A DNA stretch of 7,126 bases from Synergistaceae bacterium (GTDB taxonomy: Bacteria; Synergistota; Synergistia; Synergistales; Synergistaceae), in the NCBI GenBank assembly GCA_031264605.1, contig JAISDQ010000093.1, positions 1 through 7,126 on the forward strand, read 5' to 3'. The translations under genes and the position numbers were made by a program. Below the pieces are notes generated by a model that was not told where the DNA came from, did not search any database, and worked only from the letters and a program-made list of their open reading frames with translations. Position 1 is the first letter of the stretch. Every line of letters begins with the position of its first letter. Shown one piece after another: positions 1 through 5,459 of the stretch.

Positions 1-1
1 A

Positions 2-241
2 AAACTTCTCCGCGATAAAGATAACCCTCTGAATAGAGTGAATCGCATTCATTATCTGCTCAAGAACTTCCTTTATGCCCACACAAGCTTTAAACGCGAC
101 CGGTTGCAAGGGTATTTGAATCTGTTTGCATTTGTAATGAATCCGCCGGTTGATAACCTCGAAAAAGTAGAGATACTTCTGGATTTAGCTTTTCGAAATC
201 CGAAAACTCTACGATACAGAGAGTTTTATGGCTTAGAGTGA
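2..241 (+). CDS. C-terminal end of a transposase-like protein (partial, 5' end outside window)
   Basis: The reading frame is open from the first bases of the window to the TAG at 239-241, giving about 79 residues, so the start lies upstream. A GTG at 38 could serve as an internal start, but the frame continues before it (KLLRDKDNPLNRV precedes) and no Shine-Dalgarno is visible there, so I treat this as the tail of a longer protein. The pattern (NRIHYLLKNFLYAHTSF..., then LQGYLNLFAFVMN) resembles the end of DDE-type insertion-sequence transposases, which often finish with 'N.L...LK.FL......LQ.YLN.F'. This is recognition by pattern only, and the IS family is not certain. The DDE catalytic residues are not in view. 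The sequence is more AT-rich than the eut genes downstream, as expected for an acquired element. It could instead be an unrelated helical protein end. Confidence 0.5.
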   Translation, partial: KLLRDKDNPLNRVNRIHYLLKNFLYAHTSFKRDRLQGYLNLFAFVMNPPVDNLEKVEILLDLAFRNPKTLRYREFYGLE

Positions 242-287
242 GTGTTTCTAGCACCACTGTGCAAGTAAGGATTTAAATAAAATATGA

Positions 288-311
288 GTGATAACTATCA
301 CCGGAGGTGAT
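288..311. repeat. Nested inverted repeats built on GTGAT/ATCAC
   Basis: GTGATA (288-293) and TATCAC (296-301) form a perfect 6-bp inverted repeat with a 2-base spacer. The overlapping ATCACC (297-302) and GGTGAT (306-311) form a second perfect 6-bp inverted repeat with a 3-base spacer. The half-site therefore occurs three times in 24 bases in alternating orientation. As DNA it could be an operator; as RNA it could fold two mutually exclusive hairpins. No T-run follows, so it is not an intrinsic terminator. Its function is unknown. Confidence 0.4.
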
Positions 312-536
312 TGACTTCCTGACCTATGGAAAACAATTGCCGGTATTGAACCCGCTGTTTTTGCAAGCCAACATTGCACGTTTGACGACCTTATGAAAAT
401 TTTCTCATTTTGAATATTCCACTACCGGCGCAAGTTCCCGAGTACCGTCGGCGGCCTTTAAACTTTATCGCTAGGTAAATACACGTAAATGCGCGTTTGT
501 CATCTCGTGCGTGCTAAAATAATGGAAAATTTAAGT

Positions 537-542
537 TATAAT
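537..542 (+). promoter_or_regulatory. Candidate -10 box for the eutVW transcript
   Basis: A perfect TATAAT occurs at 537-542, about 117 bases before the eutV start and inside an AT-rich patch. No good -35 hexamer sits 16-18 bases upstream (the 17-base position reads CTAAAA). A TTGTCA at 497-502 is a good -35 match but is too far away to pair with this box. A promoter must lie somewhere before eutV if the transposase-like gene does not read through, and this is the best sequence match. Confidence 0.3.
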
Positions 543-644
543 ATCCCGCAGGGAGAATTCGCAAAAGTGGTCACTTCATTCGAGGATGTTTTGGTTGCCG
601 GCAGCGCGGAAACGGATTGATTCGCGCGCGCCGCGTTGCATCGC

Positions 645-652
645 GGAAGGGA
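645..652 (+). promoter_or_regulatory. Ribosome binding site that fixes the eutV start
   Basis: GGAAGGGA ends six bases before the ATG at 659. The frame is also open from a TTG at 617, but the 14 extra residues are Arg-rich, have no Shine-Dalgarno, and fall outside the receiver domain, whose first strand (KRVVIADDE) starts directly after the ATG at 659. Confidence 0.7.
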
Positions 653-658
653 AGACAT

Positions 659-1390
659 ATGTTGAAACGGGTCGTAATAGCGGATGACGAACCAATTGTA
701 CGCGCGGACCTCTTTTATTTGCTGAAAGACCTCGGATTTTCGGTGGAGGGTGAGGCGGCGGACGGCTTTGACGCTGTGGAACTATGCAGGAGAGTCAGGC
801 CGGATCTGGTGCTGATGGACATCAAAATGCCGGTTTTCGACGGGCTTGGCGCGGCGGACGCCATATTGAAAGAGGATATAGCCGGCTGCGTTGTCATGCT
901 GACCGCTTTATGCGACCAACAATTCATAGACAGGGCAAATCTTGTAGGCGTTACCGGTTACCTTGTCAAACCAATCGATAAAAGGCTGCTTTTACCTACT
1001 ATCGAAGTGGCTTATTCGCAAAGCCAGCGCCTCAAACAGAGCCGGCTCGAAGCCGAACAGGCGAAACGAAAGCTGAAAGAGAGCCGGCTGATCGAAAGAG
1101 CCAAGCTTTTAATCGGCAAAGAACTTGGAATATCGGAAGGCGACGCTTACCGGGAATTACAGAGAATGTCCATGAATAAGCGATGTTCGATGCTGTCATT
1201 GGCCGAAACGGTGATCGAGCGAAACTCTCAGCGCGAAATAGTAAATCAGGCCAAACGTTATATGATGGATAACGACGGTCTCTCGGAAAACGGCGCGTTC
1301 AAGCGCCTGACCTCGTTGTCGCAGACGAAGAAGATTTCCATGCAGCAAGCCGCGCAATACATCCTTTCACGGGAAAGTTCCAAAATATGA
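659..1390 (+). CDS. eutV: EutV: response regulator/antiterminator with receiver and two ANTAR domains
   Basis: The 243-residue cytoplasmic response regulator should bind eut leader RNA when phosphorylated by EutW and prevent termination. Residues 1-120 are a CheY-like receiver: acidic pocket D9/D10, phosphoacceptor D54 in LVLMDIKMP, T82 and K104 (KP) all in place. Residues 121-143 are an Arg/Lys/Glu-rich helical linker, probably a coiled coil. An ANTAR domain follows at about 137-188 (AK at 148-149, AY at 163-164, L167, A182). A second ANTAR-like unit occupies about 189-239 (AK at 198-199, AF at 213-214, L217, A232), with every signature position shifted by exactly 50. Characterised EutV proteins are about 190 residues with one ANTAR, so this protein is some 50 residues longer because of the extra domain. 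The stop codon overlaps the eutW start (ATGA), so the pair is translationally coupled. The assignment as EutV rests on the ANTAR output plus the eut neighbourhood and is strong. Confidence 0.93.
   Translation: MLKRVVIADDEPIVRADLFYLLKDLGFSVEGEAADGFDAVELCRRVRPDLVLMDIKMPVFDGLGAADAILKEDIAGCVVMLTALCDQQFIDRANLVGVTGYLVKPIDKRLLLPTIEVAYSQSQRLKQSRLEAEQAKRKLKESRLIERAKLLIGKELGISEGDAYRELQRMSMNKRCSMLSLAETVIERNSQREIVNQAKRYMMDNDGLSENGAFKRLTSLSQTKKISMQQAAQYILSRESSKI
1067..1375 (+). repeat. Region encoding two tandem ANTAR domains in EutV
   Basis: The DNA encodes two consecutive ANTAR units of about 50 residues (EutV residues 137-188 and 189-239). Each reads as a helix with (I/V)..(R/Q)AK, a hydrophobic stretch, a G(I/L)SE turn, A(Y/F)..L, and a final helix with SM....A. 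The AK-to-A(Y/F) spacing is 15 residues in both, and A(Y/F)-to-last-Ala is 19 in both. Protein identity between the copies is low outside these positions and there is no obvious DNA-level repeat, so the duplication is old rather than an assembly or slippage artefact. Confidence 0.85.
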
Positions 1391-2472
1391 ACGCAAGCGA
1401 GATATGCCGCGCCAAAACCATACTGTCCGACGACGATATCTCGATCATCGAATCGATGGAGGCAAATCTCCAGGTTGTGGCGGATCTCACGGCGTCGGAT
1501 ATTTTTGTGGACTGCCTCGCGAAAAATGGGAACGAGTCCGTCGTCGTGTCTCAGGCCAAACCGCGTTACGGCTGCGTCTCCATGTACGAGGGGTCGGTAG
1601 TCGGGATGCCGGTCTACAGGGAAAACGAACCCGCGGTTTTTTACGCGTTCGAATCGGGTATGCCGGTACGCGATTTAAAGGCCGTCACTCAGGAAAATGT
1701 GACGGTAAAACAGGTCGTCGTCCCGATCAAAACGGATGAAAGCCATATAATCGGCGTACTGATAAGCGAGAGGGATATAAGCGTCAACATTATGCACGAG
1801 AAAAAATTCAATGAACTGGCCCGTCGTCAGGAAGAACTTAACGGAATGCGTTTCCAGCCCGACCGCGATGCCGGCGACATGGCGGCGAGGGAAATGCATC
1901 ATAGGGTTAAAAACGGCTTACAGCTATTGGCAAGCGTCATGAATTTGCAGGCAAGGCAATCCAAAAATCCTGACGTAAAGCGACTTTTCGAATCAAATAC
2001 CGCGAGGGTCTTATCCATCGCGTCAACTCATGATATAATAACAAAAAATGGAGTTACGGGAAATTTATCGCTGTTAGAGGTTCTAAAACGGATTATCGAC
2101 AATCTGACAAGATTGACGGAAAGTTCCCGCTCGATCGAGATTGATATAGAAGGAACGGACGCAACGGTAAACGCGGACATCGCATCATCGGTAGCTTTGG
2201 TCGTAAACGAGCTTGTATCTAATTCGATAATGCACGGTTACGAAGACGGAGACAAGGGACGGATCAGGGTCAATATTCATAAGGGGGGGCTCGACACCTC
2301 TATATGGATTGAGGACGACGGACGCGGTTTTGACCGGCAATTCCAGAAAGACGGGCAGTTAGGTTTGTTTTTGGTGAGGGAGACGGTACGCGATAAATTA
2401 GGCGGTGATTTTTTCATATCTTCCTCCGAGAAAGGGACGCGAGCTTCTTTTAGTTTTAAAAATACGTACTGA
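1387..2472 (+). CDS. eutW: EutW: soluble sensor histidine kinase of the HisKA_2 type
   Basis: The 361-residue kinase is the predicted partner of EutV, autophosphorylating and passing phosphate to EutV D54. Known EutW proteins respond to ethanolamine. The N-terminal half (about 1-150) matches the cytosolic sensor domain of this family, with the typical run GMPVYRENEPAV...SG.P.RDLKAVTQENVTVKQ.VVPI at about 73-114. An H-box follows (EMHHRVKNGLQ, 169-179), with H172, just before RVKN, the likely phosphoacceptor. Residues 186-215 form the dimerisation helices. The ATP-binding domain shows the N-box NELVSNS (274-280), the G1 box EDDGRGFD (309-316), the GLFLV motif (326-330) and the terminal GTRASFSF (350-357). 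No transmembrane segment or signal peptide is present, so it senses an intracellular cue. The ATG overlaps the eutV stop. After the gene comes the regulated terminator, which places eutVW outside the control they exert on eutA onward. Confidence 0.93.
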   Translation: MNASEICRAKTILSDDDISIIESMEANLQVVADLTASDIFVDCLAKNGNESVVVSQAKPRYGCVSMYEGSVVGMPVYRENEPAVFYAFESGMPVRDLKAVTQENVTVKQVVVPIKTDESHIIGVLISERDISVNIMHEKKFNELARRQEELNGMRFQPDRDAGDMAAREMHHRVKNGLQLLASVMNLQARQSKNPDVKRLFESNTARVLSIASTHDIITKNGVTGNLSLLEVLKRIIDNLTRLTESSRSIEIDIEGTDATVNADIASSVALVVNELVSNSIMHGYEDGDKGRIRVNIHKGGLDTSIWIEDDGRGFDRQFQKDGQLGLFLVRETVRDKLGGDFFISSSEKGTRASFSFKNTY

Positions 2473-2493
2473 CGCGTATAAAAAAATTTAAAA

Positions 2494-2526
2494 CGCACAA
2501 GAGAGTGCGGGATTGGCAAGAGAGCC
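2494..2526 (+). promoter_or_regulatory. ANTAR-type dual-hairpin antiterminator in the eutA leader
   Basis: Two small hairpins lie in tandem. P1 is CGCAC (2494-2498), loop AAGAGA (2499-2504), GTGCG (2505-2509). P2 is GGC (2515-2517), loop AAGAGA (2518-2523), GCC (2524-2526). The 5-base linker is GGATT. Both have six-base loops of identical sequence, and the 8-mer CAAGAGAG is repeated exactly 19 bases apart (2498 and 2517). The 3' arm of P2 shares C2525-C2526 with the first bases of the terminator stem, so P2 and the terminator cannot both form. This is the architecture of EutV-responsive leaders known from Enterococcus faecalis, where one such element also lies before eutA. Oddities: P2 has only three firm base pairs, and loop position 4 is A, whereas the published consensus as I recall it has A1 and G4. 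Confidence 0.87.
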
Positions 2527-2559
2527 CTGATGGCAGATTTTCTGTCATTGGGGTTTTTT
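2525..2559 (+). terminator. Intrinsic terminator before eutA, controlled by antitermination
   Basis: The arm CCCTGATGGCAGA (2525-2537) pairs with TCTGTCATTGGGG (2541-2553) in a 13-bp stem containing three G-U pairs, with a 3-base T loop. Six Ts follow at 2554-2559, and after one G three more. Sited between eutW and eutA and overlapping hairpin P2, it should stop transcription by default and be bypassed when EutV holds P1/P2. Confidence 0.9.
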
Positions 2560-2575
2560 GTTTATAGGCATATAT

Positions 2576-2582
2576 GGGAGGG
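2576..2582 (+). promoter_or_regulatory. Ribosome binding site that fixes the eutA start
   Basis: GGGAGGG precedes the ATG at 2587 by four bases. The frame is also open from an ATG at 2530, but that codon lies inside the terminator stem and has no Shine-Dalgarno, so it is not the start. Confidence 0.75.
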
Positions 2583-2586
2583 CGCC

Positions 2587-4017
2587 ATGGACGGAGAGGT
2601 TATAACAAGCGTCGGGATAGACATTGGCACATCCACCTCGCAAGTGGTTTTTTCACATTTGTTCCTTAAAAACACGTCCGGATGCTTTTCCATCCCGCAC
2701 ATCGCGTTTGTGGACAAGAAATTGATCTACGCGAGCCAGGCGCATTTAACGCCGTTTAAAACCCAGACGACTCTCGACGATGAAGCGCTGCGGCGCTTAG
2801 TGCTTTCCGAATATGAAAACGCCGGTTTGAAACCGGGCGATATCGACGCCGGCGCGGTGATAGTCACCGGAGAGGCGGCCCGCAAGGAAAACGCCGAAAT
2901 GCTGCTGAATTCCCTTTCGGATATCGCGGGGGAATTCGTGGTATCGACGGCGGGCCCCGATCTCGAAGCCATAATATCCGGCAAGGGCAGCGGGGCGCAA
3001 CAGATATCGAAGGCCAGGGGCATATGCGTAATCAACTTCGATATCGGCGGAGGCACCACCAACATCGCCGCTTTCGACGACGGAGAAATCACGGCTAAAG
3101 GGTCTTTAGACATCGGAGGACGCCAGATACGCGTAGAGGACGGGCGTATATCTTATATCAGCAAAAGCGCCGTGAAGATAGCCGCGGCCGCGGGATTTTA
3201 TCCTGAACTCGGAGAACCCGCCGACCCTGACATGCTGCGCGGGATATGCAGGGCTATGGCGGAAGTGCTGGAACAAGCGGCTGGAGTGTCTCCGGCGGAC
3301 GATCTGCTCGAAGAAGTCAGGACGGCCGGCAGCACCTTCTTCGCGGCGCCCGGCAACGCGAAAGCCGTCTGTTTTTCAGGGGGTGTTGCCGACTGCATAC
3401 ATTCGACCGGAGGAGACCCGTTCCGCTACGGCGACATAGGCCCGTTTCTCGGGGAGGAGATAGCCGGAAGCCGCATCTGCTCCGAACTGACCCCGCTGCG
3501 CGGAAAAGAGACCATACGCGCCACCGTCGTCGGCGCCGGCAGTTATTCGACCACGGTGTCGGGCAGCACCATATCGCATCACGGAAGCGTACTGCCGCTG
3601 AAAAATCTGCCGGTACTGAAACTCGACCATTTCGAGCAGGAACGCTGCTACGGCGGCGATTCCGAATATCTGGAGGAAAAAATAAAATGGTTCCTTGGGC
3701 AAAATGACACTACTCGGATGGTTTTATCGATGACCGGGGAGCGCAGCCCGTCGTACGCCCGCCTCAAAACGCTCGCCCAATGCGTCGGCGAGGCCATGGG
3801 CGAGGCGCTGCCCGCCGAAGCCCCGTTTCTGCTGGCTCTCGAAAACGACACAGCAAAAGCTCTGGGACAAGCGATAGAAATGATAGCCGGCCCCACGCGC
3901 GCCGTAGTGTGCATCGATTCGGTGCGCACCGAGCAGGGGGACTACATCGACCTGGGACGCCCAATTATGGACGGGATGGTGATACCTGTAGTCATTAAAA
4001 CTTTGGCGTTTGGATGA
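2587..4017 (+). CDS. eutA: EutA: ethanolamine ammonia-lyase reactivating factor
   Basis: The 476-residue protein is the ATP-dependent reactivase that removes damaged cobalamin from ethanolamine ammonia-lyase and lets fresh adenosylcobalamin bind. It has the actin/Hsp70-like ATPase fold. The first phosphate loop is GIDIGTSTSQVVFSHL (10-25), and the second is NFDIGGGTTNIAAFDDGE (150-167), followed by GSLDIGGR (172-179), the pattern of EutA proteins. A Gly-rich stretch near 315-330 and VVGAGSYSTTVSG are also typical. The length is close to that of enterobacterial EutA. It is the first gene after the antitermination leader and precedes its client, eutB, by 62 bases. No truncation or missing motif is seen. 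It acts in the cytosol or microcompartment lumen with EutBC. Confidence 0.95.
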   Translation: MDGEVITSVGIDIGTSTSQVVFSHLFLKNTSGCFSIPHIAFVDKKLIYASQAHLTPFKTQTTLDDEALRRLVLSEYENAGLKPGDIDAGAVIVTGEAARKENAEMLLNSLSDIAGEFVVSTAGPDLEAIISGKGSGAQQISKARGICVINFDIGGGTTNIAAFDDGEITAKGSLDIGGRQIRVEDGRISYISKSAVKIAAAAGFYPELGEPADPDMLRGICRAMAEVLEQAAGVSPADDLLEEVRTAGSTFFAAPGNAKAVCFSGGVADCIHSTGGDPFRYGDIGPFLGEEIAGSRICSELTPLRGKETIRATVVGAGSYSTTVSGSTISHHGSVLPLKNLPVLKLDHFEQERCYGGDSEYLEEKIKWFLGQNDTTRMVLSMTGERSPSYARLKTLAQCVGEAMGEALPAEAPFLLALENDTAKALGQAIEMIAGPTRAVVCIDSVRTEQGDYIDLGRPIMDGMVIPVVIKTLAFG

Positions 4018-4022
4018 CGCTC

Positions 4023-4036
4023 GCCGCGCTCGCGGC
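4023..4036. repeat. GC-rich hairpin in the eutA-eutB gap
   Basis: GCCGC (4023-4027) pairs with GCGGC (4032-4036) around a 4-base GCTC loop, and the stem can extend to 6 bp with a 2-base loop. There is no T-run after it, so it is unlikely to terminate. It sits six bases after the eutA stop and could stabilise the 3' end of upstream mRNA or the 5' end of eutBC mRNA. Confidence 0.45.
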
Positions 4037-4079
4037 AAACGCGACAGACATCTAATTTTCGAAACTTGGAGGACTGCTG

Positions 4080-5453
4080 ATGACACTGAAAAGCACATTG
4101 CTTGGCCGGACCTATACGTTTTCGTCAGTGAAAGAAGTGCTGGCTAAGGCAAACGAGCAGAAGTCCGGAGACGTACTGGCGGGGTTGGCCGCCGAGTCGG
4201 AACTCGAACGCGTGGCGGCCAAAGAGGCGCTTTCCCGAATGACGCTGAACACTCTGCGGGAAAATCCCGCCGTCCCATACGAGGAGGACGAAGTCACGCG
4301 AATAAATCAGGACGCGCTCAACGAGACCGTATACAACGGAATCAAAAACTGGACGGTCGCCGATTTTCGCGAATGGATACTCGACTGCGACACGGAAGAA
4401 AAAGATTTGCTCCGCGTGTCCGCGGGTTTGACCGCGGAAATGATAGCGGCCGTGACCAAGCTGATGAGCAACCTAGATCTGGTGTACGCGGCCTCCAAGA
4501 TGAGAGTCCCGGCGAGATGCAACACGACGATAGGACTGCCGGGAACCCTGTCCGCCAGGCTCCAGCCTAATCACACTACTGACAATGTCGACGGCATAAC
4601 CGCGTCGGTACTCGAAGGTCTGACTTATGGGTGCGGAGACGCCCTGATCGGCCTGAACCCGGTCAATGATGCCGTCTCCAGCGTTACGGAAGTTTTAAAG
4701 CGCCTCGACGACATTAAAAACAACTATGGGATACCGACTCAGATATGCGTGCTCGCTCATATAACGACTCAGATAGAAGCTGTGCGCCAGGGAGCGCCGG
4801 CTGATTTGATATTCCAGTCCGTCGCGGGCAGCGAAAAGGGCAACAGGGCGTTCGGTTTCAGCCGCGAAACGGTCATCGAGGCTCACGAGCTTCTGCGTAA
4901 GCACGGAACGTCGGCCGGCCCGAACGTCTTATATTTTGAGACGGGCCAGGGTTCCGAGCTTTCGAGCGAATCGCATCACGGATCGGATCAGGTCACGATG
5001 GAAGCCCGTTGCTACGCGTTTTGCAGGGAATTTTCCCCATTTCTAGTCAATACGGTCGTAGGTTTCATAGGGCCCGAATATCTTTACGATAGCCGGCAGG
5101 TGGTAAGAGCCGGTCTGGAAGACCATTTCATGGGCAAACTCTCCGGCTTGCCGATGGGATGTGACTGTTGCTATACAAATCACATGATGGCGGATCAGAA
5201 TGACCTGGAAAATCTCTCTCTCCTGTTGGCGTCGGCCGGCGTCAACTACATCATCTCCGTCCCCGCCAGCGACGACGTGATGCTCAATTATCAGAGCAAC
5301 GCCTACCACGACATAACCGCGATACGCGCGGCGCTGAACCTGCGCCCCATCAGAGAATTCGAACTGTGGCTCGAAAAAATGGGGATAACCGAAAACGGCC
5401 GTCTCTCGAAACATGCCGGCGATCCGTCGTTTTTGCTTGGAAAGAAGGCTTGA
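4080..5453 (+). CDS. eutB: EutB: ethanolamine ammonia-lyase large (catalytic) subunit
   Basis: The 457-residue subunit forms a TIM barrel that, with EutC and adenosylcobalamin, converts ethanolamine to acetaldehyde and ammonia. The length matches E. coli EutB (about 453). The signature region RCNTTIGLPGTLSARLQPNH (146-165) and YGCGDALIGLNPVND (183-197) is intact. The residues known to contact substrate in the E. coli enzyme are all present at the same numbers: R160, Q162, N193, E287 and D362. Further family stretches are YFETGQGSELSS (285-296) and GLPMGCDCCYTNHM (356-369). TGGAGGA at 4067-4073 sits six bases before the ATG. The stop is followed six bases later by eutC. I see no sign of damage, so an active enzyme is expected. 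Confidence 0.98.
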   Translation: MTLKSTLLGRTYTFSSVKEVLAKANEQKSGDVLAGLAAESELERVAAKEALSRMTLNTLRENPAVPYEEDEVTRINQDALNETVYNGIKNWTVADFREWILDCDTEEKDLLRVSAGLTAEMIAAVTKLMSNLDLVYAASKMRVPARCNTTIGLPGTLSARLQPNHTTDNVDGITASVLEGLTYGCGDALIGLNPVNDAVSSVTEVLKRLDDIKNNYGIPTQICVLAHITTQIEAVRQGAPADLIFQSVAGSEKGNRAFGFSRETVIEAHELLRKHGTSAGPNVLYFETGQGSELSSESHHGSDQVTMEARCYAFCREFSPFLVNTVVGFIGPEYLYDSRQVVRAGLEDHFMGKLSGLPMGCDCCYTNHMMADQNDLENLSLLLASAGVNYIISVPASDDVMLNYQSNAYHDITAIRAALNLRPIREFELWLEKMGITENGRLSKHAGDPSFLLGKKA

Positions 5454-5459
5454 GTCAAC

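Larger units (their letters stand above)
242..658. other. Non-coding stretch between the transposase-like gene and eutV
   Basis: These 417 bases contain no convincing gene. The frame beginning at 315 is broken by stops at 411, 459, 486 and 618. The only start-to-stop ORF of note is 489-620 (43 codons), which has no Shine-Dalgarno. A short palindrome (GCAC-CACT-GTGC, 251-262) follows the transposase stop and could belong to the end of the element. Nested inverted repeats lie at 288-311, a TATAAT box at 537-542, and an AAGTG-GT-CACTT inverted repeat at 565-576. I looked for an adenosylcobalamin riboswitch, which controls some eut loci, and did not find its conserved boxes. I also found no paired hexaloop hairpins like those before eutA. 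Base composition changes from AT-rich to GC-rich around 600. Confidence 0.6.

Noticed and set aside
396..405. Palindrome GAAAATTTTC
   Set aside because: It is a short AT palindrome in AT-rich DNA, expected by chance, with no partner sites.
315..410. Protein-like stretch (LPDLWKTIAGIEPAVF...) that might be a decayed gene
   Set aside because: Only 32 codons lie between stops, there is no start codon with a ribosome site, and I do not recognise a family. A similarity search of the translation would settle it.
489..620. A 43-codon ORF before eutV, with an internal ATG at 522
   Set aside because: There is no Shine-Dalgarno before either ATG, no recognised motif, and it overlaps the candidate promoter. 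Stop density in this frame from 315 to 620 is about what chance gives.
242..658. Possible adenosylcobalamin riboswitch upstream of the operon, prompted by ACCACTGT at 254 and GGAGGTGATTGACTTCC at 303
   Set aside because: The pieces occur in the wrong order relative to the cobalamin riboswitch core, and the conserved B12-box elements are not present.
617..658. Upstream TTG extension of eutV
   Set aside because: It has no ribosome site and adds an Arg-rich tail outside the receiver domain. The ATG at 659 has a well-spaced GGAAGGGA.
2530..2586. Upstream ATG extension of eutA
   Set aside because: The codon is buried in the terminator stem. The ATG at 2587 has its own Shine-Dalgarno and the ATPase domain begins right after it.
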